The notes: generated from the sequence alone by a model not told the origin. A stretch of DNA of 64,000 nt from Burkholderiaceae bacterium (GCA_913776825.1 CAJYPV010000022.1:248001-312000); one strand, 5' to 3'; shown: positions 26,101 to 35,980, counted from the first letter of the stretch. Translations and numbers: made by a program.

Positions 26101-26621
26101 GCCACGCCTTCGGTCGAGATCGCGGCGACCTGCTGCGAGTTCAGCGCCTTGATCTGATCGGTCTTGAGCGCCTGGAGGTCGTCCGAGGCCATGGTGCCGA
26201 TCAGGCTGGTCGAGATCGCGGCGACCTGCTGGGAGCTCAGCGAGCGGATCTGGTCGGAGCCCAGCGCATTCAGGTCGTCCGATTCCAGGCCGCGCACCTG
26301 CTGGGTGCTGAGCGAGCCGACCTGGCGGGTGGTCATGCTGCCGAACTGGTCGGAGCCGAGCGAATTCAGCTGCTCGGTGCTGAAGGTGCGGATCGCCGCG
26401 GTGCTCAGCGCGCGCAGGTCATCGGATTCGATCGCCGCGATGTTGCTGGTCGTGAAGAACGACACGGCGCGGGTGCCCAGGCTGGCGAACTGGGCGGTCG
26501 TCAGCGCCTGGAACTGGTCCGAGGTGAAGGCGGCCCAGTCTTCGCTGGTCAATCGGGCGAGCGTCGTCGACGTCAGCGCCTGAATCTGGTCGGTGGACAG
26601 GTTGGTAATCAGCGATGCCAT
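17133..26621 (-). CDS. giant octapeptide-repeat protein (larger paralog) with C-terminal Ca-binding-like domain
   Basis: Start proposed at MASLITNLSTDQIQ (26621; GGAG upstream; the ORF track extends to 26657). 362 consecutive 8-aa units, then PIVLDLDGNG...DLNGDGQINSGAELFG...DTNHDGHIN...DANHDGKTDAGEL and C-terminal TPLI. Confidence 0.92.
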   Translation of the reverse strand: MASLITNLSTDQIQALTSTTLARLTSEDWAAFTSDQFQALTTAQFASLGTRAVSFFTTSNIAAIESDDLRALSTAAIRTFSTEQLNSLGSDQFGSMTTRQVGSLSTQQVRGLESDDLNALGSDQIRSLSSQQVAAISTSLIGTMASDDLQALKTDQIKALNSQQVAAISTEGVAALTTQQAQAITSTQAGALTSDQAAALTSDAVHSLNTAAVKSLGTDQIAALNSDQIAALTTAQINALSTAQIRQFSSDEIAALDTTQIRAITTAQLAALTTDQLGGFASEDVQALTTAQIRAFSSSQLGALSSDSIEAMSSGQIGALSSTQIKGLTTDQIAAISSDDMKAISTSTLRALSTDQFEALNSDQVSALSSTQVAALTTGQVAVLSTDDLNALNSSQIRALGTAQVAALSTAQVAGMETADVQALTTGQIQALSSAQVAALSTDAIVALGSAQVAALSSRQLAGLSTDQVAAIESGDLRALSTTAIRSLTTDQFDALNSDQVGALTTGQVAALTTGQVAAMATDDLNALGSAQIRALGTAQVAALTTAQVAGMESADVQAFSTAQVQALSSAQVGALSTDNIAALSSSQVAALSTRQIAGLSTDQMAALETGDLRAMSTGAIRSLTTDQFAALNSDQVGALTTGQIAALTTGQVAGMATDDLNALGSAQIRALGTSQIAALSTDQVHSMESADVQALTTGQVAALSSTQMGALSTENVAALTSGQVAALSTKQIAGLTTDQVAALETGDLRALSTAAIRSLSTDQFDALNSDQVGALTTGQVAALTTGQVAAMATDDLNALGSAQIRALGTAQIAALTTAQIAGMESADVQALTSAQVQALSSSQIGALSTDNIVALTSGQVGALSTRQIAGLTTDQMAAMETGDLRALSSAAIRALDSSQLDALGSDQIAALSTAQVAALSTAQIANLSSDDLNALTSAQIKALSTAQVAALTTAQVSTMTSDDVQALSTAQIAALSSGQVGALSTENVAALSSSQIAPLNTRQVGGLTTDQVGAIETVDVKALSTQALRALTTDQIDALSSDQVAALTTAQVAALSTQQVVALATDDLNALGSAQIRALSTAQVAALTTAQIAGMESADVQALTTAQVAALSSGQIAALSTDNVAALSSSQVGALSSRQVAGLTTDQMAALETGDIKALSTVALRALDSSQLDALGSDQIAALSTVQVASLTTGQIANLSSDDLNALTSGQIKALSTAQVAALTTGQVSTMTSDDVAALTTNQIQALGSGQVGALSTDAVVALTSAQVGALTTKQVAGLTTDQVAALETGDLRALNSAALRALTSDQLNALGSDQIEALSTLQVSALSTGQVANLTSDDLNALTSGQIRALSTQQVAALTTGQVSTMTSEDVAALATGQVAALSSGQVGALSTDAVVALSSVQVAALTSRQVAGLTTDQMAALESGDVKALSTAAIRALDSSQLDALGSDQIAALSTTQVAALSTGQVANLSSDDLNALTSGQIKALSTAQVAALTTGQISTMTSDDVQSLTTAQVAALSSAQVGALSTDAVVALTSGQVASLSSRQVAGLTTDQIAAIESGDLKALSTVALRALTSDQLEALSSDQVQALSTVQVAALTTAQVSQLATDDFAAMTTAQLRALTSGQVAALSSAELEALGSDQIAALTTNQVAALTTGQISNLTSDDLNALTSGQIKALTTAQVAALTTGQISSMESADVAALTTNQIAALSSGQVGALSTEAIVALGSTQVAALTTKQVAGLTTDQMAALETADLKSLSSTALRALDSSQLDALGSDQIAALTTQQVAALTTGQVSNLSSDDLNALTSGQIKALSTAQVAALTTGQVSTMTSDDVASLTTAQVAAMSSGQIGALSTDAIVALGSGQFAALTTKQVAGLTTDQMAAIETGDLKAMSTVALRSLGTDQIDALGSDQIAALTTAQVGALTTGQVANLSSDDLNALTSAQIKALSTQQVAALTTGQVSTMASDDVAALTSQQVAALSSAQIGALSTEAIVAMTSGQVGALGSRQVLGLTTDQVAALETGDLKSLTTNALQALSSAQLEALGSDQVAALTTQQVAALTTGQVSNLTSDDLNALTSAQIRALSTQQVAALTTGQVSTMTSDDVQSLTTNQVAALSSAQVGALSTDAVVALTSGQVASLSSRQVAGLTTDQIAAIESGDLKSLSTLALRALTSDQLEALASDQVQALTSAQVSSLTTTQVSQLATDDFAALTTGQLRALTTGQVAALTTAELDALNSDQIAALTTNQVAALTTGQISNLSSDDLNALTSAQIKALSTTQVAALTTGQIGSMETADVAALTTQQIAAMGSAQIGALATDAIVALSSLQVAALGSRQVAGLTTDQIAAVETGDLKALTTVALRALTSDQLDALGSDQVAALTTQQVSSLTTGQLSNLSSDDLNALTSAQVRALTTQQVASLTTGQVSTMTSEDVAAFSSNQIQALNSAQIGALATDAVVALSSTQVAALSSAQVLGLTTDQMAVIESGDLKSLSTVALRALSSAQLEALNSDQIGALTTAQVQSFTTAQIANLTSDDLNALTSGQIRALTNSQIQALTTAQVSTMTSEDVAALTSTQIQALGSAQIGALSTEAIVALSSTQAAVLTSAQVDGLTTDQMAAFETVDLRALSTLAIRSLDSAQLEALDSNQIAALSTAQVASLSTLQISQMATDDVQALTSGQVFALNSAQLHALTTDQVAALDSGDLAVISSANMQAFGSADFEAFSSDQIHALTASQWGAVSSAQIIGIETGDIASITTAGIHALSTAAVHAFGTDQIAALTTDQVHEFSTAQIRALGTDQIAALTTDDIGAMTSSHFMSLTSAQVHAFSTDQILAFGSEDIKALTSIQIQGLTTDQIVAMTSDQFVGWETQDLASMNMEQVLAMTSDQKAGWSNEQINAPFLASPIVLDLDGNGIQTLSASQGVHFDVNNTGHTNKWGWVGGNDGLLAMDLNGDGQINSGAELFGAGTVVNGHKGADGFTALASLDTNHDGHINAQDAAFNKLSVWVDANHDGKTDAGELKGLAELGIIDLNLNALKGNAVDNGNVLGLVSSFTKADGSTHEMTDVWFAKDGASQTATGASTVQLGDLLAAPSGHLLGDPASSAAASGGTAAAGTAAAAGTATTTATTASTDHINNDLLAAAYKPKLHDDDVNNTPLI
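17916..26603 (-). repeat. 362 x 24-bp (8-aa) coding tandem repeat array with 408-bp superperiod
   Basis: Hand parse: NLSTDQIQ|ALTSTTLA|...|GWSNEQIN; 18 + 362x8 + 260 = 3174 aa. 'cgctttccatg' recurs at 23327, 24143, 24551 and 24959 (spacings 816, 408, 408). Confidence 0.95.
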
Positions 26622-27351
26622 CTTGGAGCTCCGTGGGCTATGGGCTGTTGCGCCCATAGGCGCGTCGTTTATCGATCTCTAACTTCCAGCGGCACCCGCC
26701 GAGGGATGCCGTCATTCGGGTTTTCGGACGCGGAATGACAAACTTGAGGTAGCCCCGGCATCGTATGAGGGACTTTCTGAAATGAAGCATTCAAAAGGGC
26801 CAGGAGTCGGCCTCAGTTCACGCTTACATCTTGGACGTAAAGCCCGCGAATGCGGGGTGACAGGCTCTGGACAGGATCGCCGTTCAGCCCGCATTCATCG
26901 GGGTTGTCGGCCGTTGGCTCGCTGAATGAAGCGTTCAGACGTCTTCACAGACATGTAACGAACGCGGCGCGGGGTGGCTTCCTCATCGCGTTCCCGCCCA
27001 GTTTCGTGATGGAAGTCTCAAACCATCGAGCGACGGCCTGGCGGCGATTCGATCAATATCTCCGACGAGTTTGAGAACTCCGTGCGAAGTTTGGCGAATG
27101 GTGCTCGCGGGAATGTCGGGAATGGCGCGGGGAGTTTGAACGGGAATGTCCGGAAACTGGGCGATAACTGACGAAGTCGCGGCCACGGAATTTCGCGGAT
27201 CGTGCTTTGAATGCTGCCGATGAAATAACGCGTTCAGGCGGCGTTTATCGCTCGTTCAATTCCGTGAGAAACGTGATGGATTTGGCGAACCGGGCGTGTC
27301 GAGCCCGTGCGGCGCAGCGGCGCGGCCTGCAAGGCGACGGGGCGAAGTGCC

Positions 27352-28044
27352 TCAGTCCGCCGCGTGCTGGGTGGCTCTGAGGCCGTTGTCGAAATGGCGG
27401 CGCACCAGTTGCGCGGCGCGCGCCGCATCCCGCGCCAGGATGGCGGCGAGGATGTCGCGGTGCTCCTGCAGCGATTCCTGCAGCCGGCCCTGCATGAACA
27501 GGGAATGGTGGCGGTTGAGCTTCATCACCCGACGCAGATCGGTGATGAACTGCATCCGCCAGCGGTTGCCGTCGATCTCGATGATGCGCAGATGGAAGCG
27601 CTCATTGGCCGCGAAGAAGCGCTCGCGCTCCTGCAGCGCGGCTTCCAGCTCGTCATGGAGCGCCTGCAGTTCGGCGCGTTGCGCCTCGTCCGCGCCCTGG
27701 GCGACCTGGGCGGCGGCGTCGCTCTCCAGCAGCGACAGCAGCTGATAGGCCTCGCGGACGTCCCGTTCCGACATCTCGGTCACATAGGCGCCGCGCCGCA
27801 CCCGCATCGTCACCAGGCCTTCGCTGGCCAGCACCTTCAGCGCTTCCCGCATCGGGGTGCGGCTGATGCCGAGCTCGGCGCAGAGCTTGAGCTCATCGAT
27901 CCAGCTGCCGGGCTCCAGCTCGCGCGCAAAGATCTGCTGGCGCAGGCGCTCCGCCACCTCTTCATACAGCGCGCGCGGCGCGAGCGGCGTCACCGGCGCC
28001 GGGGAGGGCGTGGTGGCCGGAGCGGGAGCAGGAGCGCGGGACAT
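27352..28044 (-). CDS. GntR-family (FCD-type) transcriptional regulator
   Basis: [63 protein letters not shown] winged HTH; divergent from the methylmalonyl-CoA mutase gene. Start chosen at MSRAPAP. Confidence 0.9.
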   Translation of the reverse strand: MSRAPAPAPATTPSPAPVTPLAPRALYEEVAERLRQQIFARELEPGSWIDELKLCAELGISRTPMREALKVLASEGLVTMRVRRGAYVTEMSERDVREAYQLLSLLESDAAAQVAQGADEAQRAELQALHDELEAALQERERFFAANERFHLRIIEIDGNRWRMQFITDLRRVMKLNRHHSLFMQGRLQESLQEHRDILAAILARDAARAAQLVRRHFDNGLRATQHAAD

Positions 28045-28116
28045 GGAGGAGGGCAGTCGGCAGGAGAGCGGTGGGGACGTGCAACACGCGGAAGCCCGCA
28101 GTGTAGTCAAAGCTGA

Positions 28117-28136
28117 ATTCATAATTATGAATTCGT
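28117..28136. promoter_or_regulatory. perfect 20-bp palindrome, candidate GntR operator
   Basis: GAATTCATAATTATGAATTC equals its own reverse complement; lies between the divergent gntR-type and mutase genes. Confidence 0.75.
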
Positions 28137-28171
28137 GCAGCGCTATGATCAGCGGCTTCCAGGAGTCCTTC

Positions 28172-30451
28172 ATGTCCAAGCCAGAACAGGTCCCCGGCGA
28201 CGCGTCGTCCGCGACCCGCGAGCCCCACGCCTCGAATCAGCCCGTGACGGGCAGCGCCGGTGGCGCAGCGACTGCATCGGCGGTGAGCGCCGCGACCGAT
28301 GCGGCACCCACCTTCGCCGCCGCGACCCTGGCGCAATGGCATCAGGCGGCGGCCAAGTCGGCACCGGGCGGCGATCCCTCGGCGCTGAACTGGCACACGC
28401 CGGAAGGCCTGGTGGTGAAGCCGCTCTACACCGCGGCCGACATCAAGGACCTGCCCCATGCCGACACCTTGCCCGGCTTCGAGCCCTTCCTGCGCGGCCC
28501 GCAGGCGACCATGTATGCGGTGCGGCCCTGGACGATCCGCCAATACGCCGGTTTCTCGACCGCCGAGGAAAGCAATGCCTTTTATCGCAAGGCGCTGGCG
28601 GCGGGCGGGCAGGGCGTGTCGGTGGCCTTCGACCTGGCGACGCACCGTGGGTATGACTCCGACCATCCCCGCGTGACCGGCGACGTCGGCAAGGCCGGCG
28701 TGGCGATCGATTCGGTCGAGGACATGAAGATCCTGTTCGACGGCATCCCGCTGGACAAGGTCTCGGTGTCGATGACCATGAACGGCGCGGTGCTGCCGGT
28801 GCTGGCGGGCTATGTGGTCGCGGCCGAAGAGCAGGGCGTGTCGCAGGCCCAGTTGAGCGGAACCATCCAGAACGACATCCTCAAGGAGTTCATGGTCCGC
28901 AACACCTACATCTATCCGCCGGCGCCGTCGATGAAGATCATCGGCGACATCATCGAGTACACCGCGGCCCACATGCCGAAGTTCAACTCGATCTCGATCA
29001 GCGGCTATCACATGCAGGAAGCCGGCGCGAACCAGGCGCTGGAGCTGGCCTTCACCCTGGCCGACGGCAAGGAATATGTGAAGACCGCCATCGCCAAGGG
29101 CATGGATGTGGACGACTTCGCCGGCCGGCTGTCGTTCTTCTGGGCGGTGGGCATGAACTTCTATCTGGAGATCGCCAAGATGCGGGCCGCGCGCCTGCTG
29201 TGGTGCCGGATCATGAAGGGCTTCCAGGCGAAGAATCCCAAGAGCCTGATGCTGCGCACCCACAGCCAGACCTCCGGCTGGAGCCTCACTGAGCAGGATC
29301 CCTACAACAACGTGGTGCGCACCACCATCGAGGCGATGGCGGCGGTGTTCGGCGGCACGCAGTCGCTGCACACCAATTCGCTGGATGAAGCGATCGCACT
29401 GCCGACCGAATTCAGCGCCCGCATCGCCCGCAACACGCAGCTGATCATCCAGGAAGAGACCCACATCACGAATGTGATCGATCCCTGGGCCGGCAGCTAC
29501 ATGATGGAGTCGCTGACCCAGGACATGGCCGACAAGGCCTGGGCCATCATCCAGGAAGTCGACGCGATGGGCGGCATGACCCAGGCGGTCGATTCCGGTT
29601 GGGCCAAGCTGAAGATCGAAGCCAGCGCGGCAGAGAAGCAGGCCCGCATCGACAGCGGCAAGGATGTGATCGTCGGCGTCAACAAGTACCGGCTGGCGAA
29701 GGAGGATCGGGTCGAGATCCTGGAGGTCGACAACGTCAAGGTGCGCGACAGCCAGATCGCCCGACTGCATCAGATCAAGGCCAGCCGCGACACCGCAGCG
29801 GTGCAGGCCGCGCTCGCCGCGCTGACCGAGGCCGCCCGCTCCGGTCAGGGCAATCTGCTGGACCTGAGCATCCGGGCGGTGCGCCTGCGTGCGACGGTGG
29901 GCGAGGTGTCCGATGCGCTGGAAGCGGTCTACGGGCGCCATCGCGCCGACACGCAGAAGGTCACCGGCGTCTATGCCGCCGCGTATGACTCGGCGGAAGG
30001 CTGGGCCCGCCTGCAGGACGAGATCGCCGCCTTCGCCGAGGACCAGGGCCGTCGGCCGCGCGTGATGATCGCCAAGCTGGGCCAGGACGGCCATGACCGC
30101 GGCGCCAAGGTGGTGGCCACCGCCTATGCGGATCTGGGCTTCGATGTGGACATGGGTCCGCTGTTCCAGACGCCCGAGGAATGCGCGCGCCAGGCGATCG
30201 AGAACGATGTGCATGCGGTCGGCGTGTCGACGCTGGCGGCCGGCCACAAGACGCTGGTGCCGGCCATCATCCAGGCGCTGAAGGACCAGGGCGGCGAGGA
30301 CATCGTCGTGTTCGTCGGCGGCGTGATCCCGGCGCAGGACTACGACTTTCTCTACCAGGCCGGCGTGAAGGGCATCTACGGCCCGGGCACGCCGATCCCG
30401 GCCAGCGCCAAGGATGTGCTGGAGCAGATCCGCCAGTCCGTCGCCGCCTGA
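28172..30451 (+). CDS. scpA: methylmalonyl-CoA mutase
   Basis: Starts [75 protein letters not shown] and C-terminal B12-binding [24 protein letters not shown]. Confidence 0.97.
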   Translation: MSKPEQVPGDASSATREPHASNQPVTGSAGGAATASAVSAATDAAPTFAAATLAQWHQAAAKSAPGGDPSALNWHTPEGLVVKPLYTAADIKDLPHADTLPGFEPFLRGPQATMYAVRPWTIRQYAGFSTAEESNAFYRKALAAGGQGVSVAFDLATHRGYDSDHPRVTGDVGKAGVAIDSVEDMKILFDGIPLDKVSVSMTMNGAVLPVLAGYVVAAEEQGVSQAQLSGTIQNDILKEFMVRNTYIYPPAPSMKIIGDIIEYTAAHMPKFNSISISGYHMQEAGANQALELAFTLADGKEYVKTAIAKGMDVDDFAGRLSFFWAVGMNFYLEIAKMRAARLLWCRIMKGFQAKNPKSLMLRTHSQTSGWSLTEQDPYNNVVRTTIEAMAAVFGGTQSLHTNSLDEAIALPTEFSARIARNTQLIIQEETHITNVIDPWAGSYMMESLTQDMADKAWAIIQEVDAMGGMTQAVDSGWAKLKIEASAAEKQARIDSGKDVIVGVNKYRLAKEDRVEILEVDNVKVRDSQIARLHQIKASRDTAAVQAALAALTEAARSGQGNLLDLSIRAVRLRATVGEVSDALEAVYGRHRADTQKVTGVYAAAYDSAEGWARLQDEIAAFAEDQGRRPRVMIAKLGQDGHDRGAKVVATAYADLGFDVDMGPLFQTPEECARQAIENDVHAVGVSTLAAGHKTLVPAIIQALKDQGGEDIVVFVGGVIPAQDYDFLYQAGVKGIYGPGTPIPASAKDVLEQIRQSVAA

Positions 30452-30465
30452 GCGCCGAACCCATC

Positions 30466-31626
30466 GTGTCCGATCTGTCCTCGGTCTCCCATCCGCTGAC
30501 GGCCGCGCTGCTCGGCGGTCCCGGACCGGCCCAGCGCCGCGCCGTGGCCAAGGCCATCACGCTGCTGGAATCGACCCGCGCCGACCATCGCGCTCAAGCG
30601 GATGCGCTCCTGACCGAGCTGCTGCCGCGTACCGGCCGGTCGCTGCGGCTGGGCATTTCCGGCGTGCCGGGCGTGGGCAAGAGCACCTTCATCGAAGCGC
30701 TCGGCCTGTTCCTGATCGAGGCCGGCCATCGCGTGGCGGTGCTGGCGGTCGATCCGTCGAGCTCGCTGTCCGGCGGCTCGATCCTCGGCGACAAGACGCG
30801 GATGGAGCGGCTGTCGATGGATGAGCGCGCCTACATCCGACCCAGCCCCGCCAGCGGCACGCTGGGCGGCGTCGCGGAAAAGACGCGGGAGGCGATGCTG
30901 GTCTGCGAGGCTGCGGGCTACGACATCGTGATCGTGGAAACCGTCGGCGTCGGCCAGAGCGAAACCGCTGTTGCCGGCATGACCGATCTCTATTGCCTGC
31001 TGCAGTTGCCGAATGCGGGCGACGATCTGCAGGCGATCAAGAAGGGCGTGATGGAACTGGCCGATCTGGTCGTCATCAACAAGGCCGATCTGGATGAGGC
31101 CGCCGCGACGCGGGCGCAGGCGCACATCACCTCGTCGCTGCGGCTGCATGGCTGGCGCGGACGCGTGGATCGGCCAGAGCGCGCGGCGTCTGTCGGGCCG
31201 ATGGAAGAGACCACGGCGGAGACCTCGGTCTGGCAGGCGCGGGTGATGCGGCTCTCCGCGCTCAAGTCCGCCGGCATCGAGGCCTTCTGGCGGGCGGTGA
31301 CCGACTTCCAGACCCAGCAGCGCAGCAACGGCGGCTTCGACGACAAGCGCCGCCATCAATCCCTGGCCTGGATGTGGGACCGCATCCAGGCCGGACTCAA
31401 GCAGCAGTTCAAGGCCGCCCCCGCCGTGCGCGAGGCGCTGGCTGACACCACCGCCCGCGTGCTGGACGGCCGCTTGGCGGCCTCCACCGCCGCGCGGGAG
31501 CTGCTGGCGATTTTTTCGGGTGACCGGGGCGCTGTGTCTGCTGCTGCTTCTGCAGCGACGGCGTCGGCGTCGGCGGTCCCCGGCATGGTGAAGACACAGA
31601 CCCCGGCCGGCCCCGTTCACGGGTGA
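30466..31626 (+). CDS. meaB: methylmalonyl-CoA mutase-associated GTPase MeaB
   Basis: GISGVPGVGKSTFIEALG (P-loop), AVDPSSSLSGGSILGDKTRMERLS; GTG start proposed at 30466. Confidence 0.93.
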   Translation: MSDLSSVSHPLTAALLGGPGPAQRRAVAKAITLLESTRADHRAQADALLTELLPRTGRSLRLGISGVPGVGKSTFIEALGLFLIEAGHRVAVLAVDPSSSLSGGSILGDKTRMERLSMDERAYIRPSPASGTLGGVAEKTREAMLVCEAAGYDIVIVETVGVGQSETAVAGMTDLYCLLQLPNAGDDLQAIKKGVMELADLVVINKADLDEAAATRAQAHITSSLRLHGWRGRVDRPERAASVGPMEETTAETSVWQARVMRLSALKSAGIEAFWRAVTDFQTQQRSNGGFDDKRRHQSLAWMWDRIQAGLKQQFKAAPAVREALADTTARVLDGRLAASTAARELLAIFSGDRGAVSAAASAATASASAVPGMVKTQTPAGPVHG

Positions 31627-31653
31627 CCGGCTCAGACCCAGAGGACCGACGAC

Positions 31654-33186
<1,533 letters not shown>

Positions 33187-33414
33187 TTTGGGCCCCCCAG
33201 TCGCTTCCGCTCCTGCCCCCGAGGGGCGCTGTCCGCTGGACCGGCAGAGCCGGATCCAGGGACGTGGCTTGACGACGGCCGGGCTGCGCCGGCCGGTTTG
33301 GTGGGCGTAGGGCTGGTGTTGAGGGCGGGGGGTTTGGTGTTGTGCTGTGCTGAGATGGTCCGGCGAAGCGTGTGCTCGACGGATGGTCAGAACCTGCTGA
33401 GATAGGGAACTGAG

Positions 33415-35469
33415 ATGTTCAAGAAGATCCTGGTGGCGAATCGCGGTGAGATCGCTTGTCGCGTGATCAAGACGGCGAAAAAAATGGGCATCGCGACAGT
33501 GGCGGTGTATTCGGAAGCCGACAAGGACGCGCGTCATGTCGAGCTCGCCGATGAGGCTGTGCTGCTGGGGCCCGCGCCGTCGCGCGAGTCCTATCTGGTG
33601 GCCGACAAGATCCTCGCGGCGGCGAAACAGACCGGCGCGGAAGCGATCCATCCCGGCTATGGCTTCCTCTCCGAGAACGAAGACTTCGCCCGCCGCGTGG
33701 AAGAAGAAGGCCTGGTGTTCATCGGGCCCAAACACCACGCGATCGCGGCGATGGGCGACAAGATCGCATCCAAAAAGCTCGCCAGCGAGGCGAAGGTCAA
33801 CACCATCCCCGGCCACAACGAGCCGATCCTGTCGGCCGAAGAAGCCGTGACGATCGCCCAGCGCGTCGGCTATCCAGTGATGATCAAGGCCAGCGCCGGC
33901 GGCGGTGGCAAAGGCCTGCGCGTGGCCTTCAACGACAAGGACTGCTTCGACGGCTTCACCAGCTGCCGCAATGAGGCCCGCGCCAGCTTCGGCGACGACC
34001 GGGTGTTCATGGAGAAATTCGTCGAACAGCCGCGCCACATCGAGATCCAGGTGCTCGGCGATGCGCAAGGCCAGGTGGTCTACCTCTGGGAACGGGAATG
34101 CTCGATCCAGCGCCGCCATCAAAAGGTGATCGAGGAAGCCCCGTCACCCTTCATCAGCGAAGCCACCCGCCGCGCCATGGGCGAACAGGCCGTGGCGCTG
34201 GCCAAGGCGGTGAACTACCAGAGCGCCGGCACGGTGGAATTCGTGGTCGGCAAGGACCAGTCCTTCTACTTCCTGGAGATGAACACCCGCCTGCAGGTGG
34301 AGCATCCGGTGACCGAATGCATCACCGGCCTCGACCTGGTGGAACTGATGATCCGCGTGGCCGCCGGCGAGCCGCTGCCCTTCACCCAGGACGAGATCCG
34401 CCGCGACGGCTGGGCCATCGAATGCCGCATCAATGCGGAAGATCCGTTCCGCAACTTCCTGCCGTCGACCGGCCGTCTGGTGAAGTACCAGCCGCCCGAA
34501 ACTTCGATGGAAGCGGCGAGCGATGAGCGCTTCGGCGTGCGGGTGGACACCGGCGTCTACGAAGGCGGCGAGATCCCGATGTTCTACGACTCGATGATCG
34601 CCAAGCTGATCGTGCACGGCCGTGATCGCGACGATGCGATCCAGAAGATGCGCGAGGCGCTCAACGGCTTCGTGATCCGCGGCATCTCCAGCAACATCCC
34701 GTTCCAATCGGCCTTGCTGGCGCATCCGGATTTCCGCCGCGGCGACTTCAACACCGGCTTCATCGCCCAGCATTACAGCGCCGGCTTCCATGCCGAGGAC
34801 GTGCCGCATGACGATCCGGATTTCCTGGTCGCGCTGGCCGGCTTCATCCGCCGCAAGGCCCGGGAGCGCGAGGCCGGCATCACCGGCCAGATGCGCGGTC
34901 ATGAGGTCCGCATCGAGCACGACTATGTGGCGGTGATCCATGAAGGCGAGGGCCGCTACAGCCGTCATCCGCTGAACATCACCGAATACGTCGGCGCGCT
35001 GGGCGAGGCGATGGTGAAGGTCGGCGGCCCGGATGGTCGGCCGTATCGCATCGTCAGCCTGTCCCGGTTGAACGACACGCGCATCGTCGGCACGGTCAAT
35101 GGCCAGCCCTTCGTGGCGCAGGCCGAGCGCGGCACGCCGAAGGCGCCGCTGGCCTATCGCATCCAGCACAACGGCCGCGCGATCGAGGTGACGGTGCTGT
35201 CGCCACGCGCGGCAGAGCTTCATGCGCTGATGCCCTACAAGGCGCCGCCGGACACCAGCAAGCTGCTGCTCTCGCCGATGCCGGGCCTGCTGGTCCACAT
35301 CGCGGTGCAGCCGGGCCAGATGGTGCAGGCGGGTGAGCGACTGGCGGTGATCGAGGCGATGAAGATGGAGAACATCCTCACCGCCAGCCAGGATGTGAAG
35401 GTGGCGGAAGTGCTGGCCAAGGTGGGCGAGAGCCTGGCGGTGGACCAGTCCATTCTTCGTTTCGAGTGA
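33415..35469 (+). CDS. acetyl/propionyl-CoA carboxylase alpha subunit (biotin carboxylase + BCCP)
   Basis: [38 protein letters not shown]; biotinyl motif [11 protein letters not shown] near the C-terminus. Confidence 0.96.
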   Translation: MFKKILVANRGEIACRVIKTAKKMGIATVAVYSEADKDARHVELADEAVLLGPAPSRESYLVADKILAAAKQTGAEAIHPGYGFLSENEDFARRVEEEGLVFIGPKHHAIAAMGDKIASKKLASEAKVNTIPGHNEPILSAEEAVTIAQRVGYPVMIKASAGGGGKGLRVAFNDKDCFDGFTSCRNEARASFGDDRVFMEKFVEQPRHIEIQVLGDAQGQVVYLWERECSIQRRHQKVIEEAPSPFISEATRRAMGEQAVALAKAVNYQSAGTVEFVVGKDQSFYFLEMNTRLQVEHPVTECITGLDLVELMIRVAAGEPLPFTQDEIRRDGWAIECRINAEDPFRNFLPSTGRLVKYQPPETSMEAASDERFGVRVDTGVYEGGEIPMFYDSMIAKLIVHGRDRDDAIQKMREALNGFVIRGISSNIPFQSALLAHPDFRRGDFNTGFIAQHYSAGFHAEDVPHDDPDFLVALAGFIRRKAREREAGITGQMRGHEVRIEHDYVAVIHEGEGRYSRHPLNITEYVGALGEAMVKVGGPDGRPYRIVSLSRLNDTRIVGTVNGQPFVAQAERGTPKAPLAYRIQHNGRAIEVTVLSPRAAELHALMPYKAPPDTSKLLLSPMPGLLVHIAVQPGQMVQAGERLAVIEAMKMENILTASQDVKVAEVLAKVGESLAVDQSILRFE

Positions 35470-35476
35470 GGCCGCG

Positions 35477-35980
35477 GTGATGACCCCATCGAAGGACAAG
35501 CCCTATCGCATCCTGGGCATTCAGCAGATCGCCATCGGCGGGCCGGACAAGGCGGCGCTGCGCACCTTGTGGGTGGATGTGCTGGGCCTGACGGTCACCG
35601 GTCAGTTCGTCTCCGAGCGGGAGAACGTGGACGAGGACATCTGCACCATCGGCAGCGGGCCGCATCGGGTCGAGGTCGACCTGATGCAGCCGCTCGACCC
35701 GGACAAGAAGCCGGCGGTGCATGCCACGCCGCTCAATCACGTCGGCCTGTGGGTCGACGACCTGCCCAAGGCGGTCGAATGGATGACCGCGAACGGGGTG
35801 CGCTTCGCGCCGGGCGGTATTCGCCGCGGTGCGGCGGGTCACGACATCTGCTTCATCCATCCGAAGAGCAGCGCCGAATTCCCGATCGGCGGGGAAGGGG
35901 TGCTGATCGAGCTGGTGCAGGCGCCCGAGGATGTGATTGCGGCGCTGACGGCCCCGTCGGCCCCGTCGACCCCGGTCTGA
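35477..35980 (+). CDS. VOC-family protein, likely methylmalonyl-CoA epimerase-type
   Basis: Glyoxalase/VOC fold sequence ([33 protein letters not shown]...[26 protein letters not shown]) directly after the carboxylase alpha gene. Confidence 0.75.
   Translation: MMTPSKDKPYRILGIQQIAIGGPDKAALRTLWVDVLGLTVTGQFVSERENVDEDICTIGSGPHRVEVDLMQPLDPDKKPAVHATPLNHVGLWVDDLPKAVEWMTANGVRFAPGGIRRGAAGHDICFIHPKSSAEFPIGGEGVLIELVQAPEDVIAALTAPSAPSTPV

Noticed and set aside
17916-26603. CRISPR-like array, because of regular short repeats
   Set aside because: Repeats are contiguous 24-bp coding units with no unique spacers, and no cas genes are seen; they are protein-coding octads.
17916-26603. Ice-nucleation protein or TAL-effector-like array
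   Set aside because: Ice-nucleation octads are AGYGSTxT-type and TALE repeats are about 34 aa; the ALSTxQIx unit matches neither, so only a loose analogy is retained.
17046-26738. 3230-aa plus-strand ORF (QRGDLVGAQRIELAAVQRADG-type repeats)
   Set aside because: Codon-aligned antisense shadow of the minus-strand octad-repeat gene, which has the RBS, homologous paralog, C-terminal domain and terminator; the antisense product has Arg/Gly/Gln-rich shadow composition.
26712-27186. Small ORFs in the intergenic region upstream of the giant gene (26712-26894, 26850-27074, 26983-27186)
   Set aside because: Short, overlapping, no recognisable domain; more likely regulatory DNA.
27962-30247. 761-aa minus-strand ORF
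   Set aside because: Antisense to methylmalonyl-CoA mutase; no recognisable domain.
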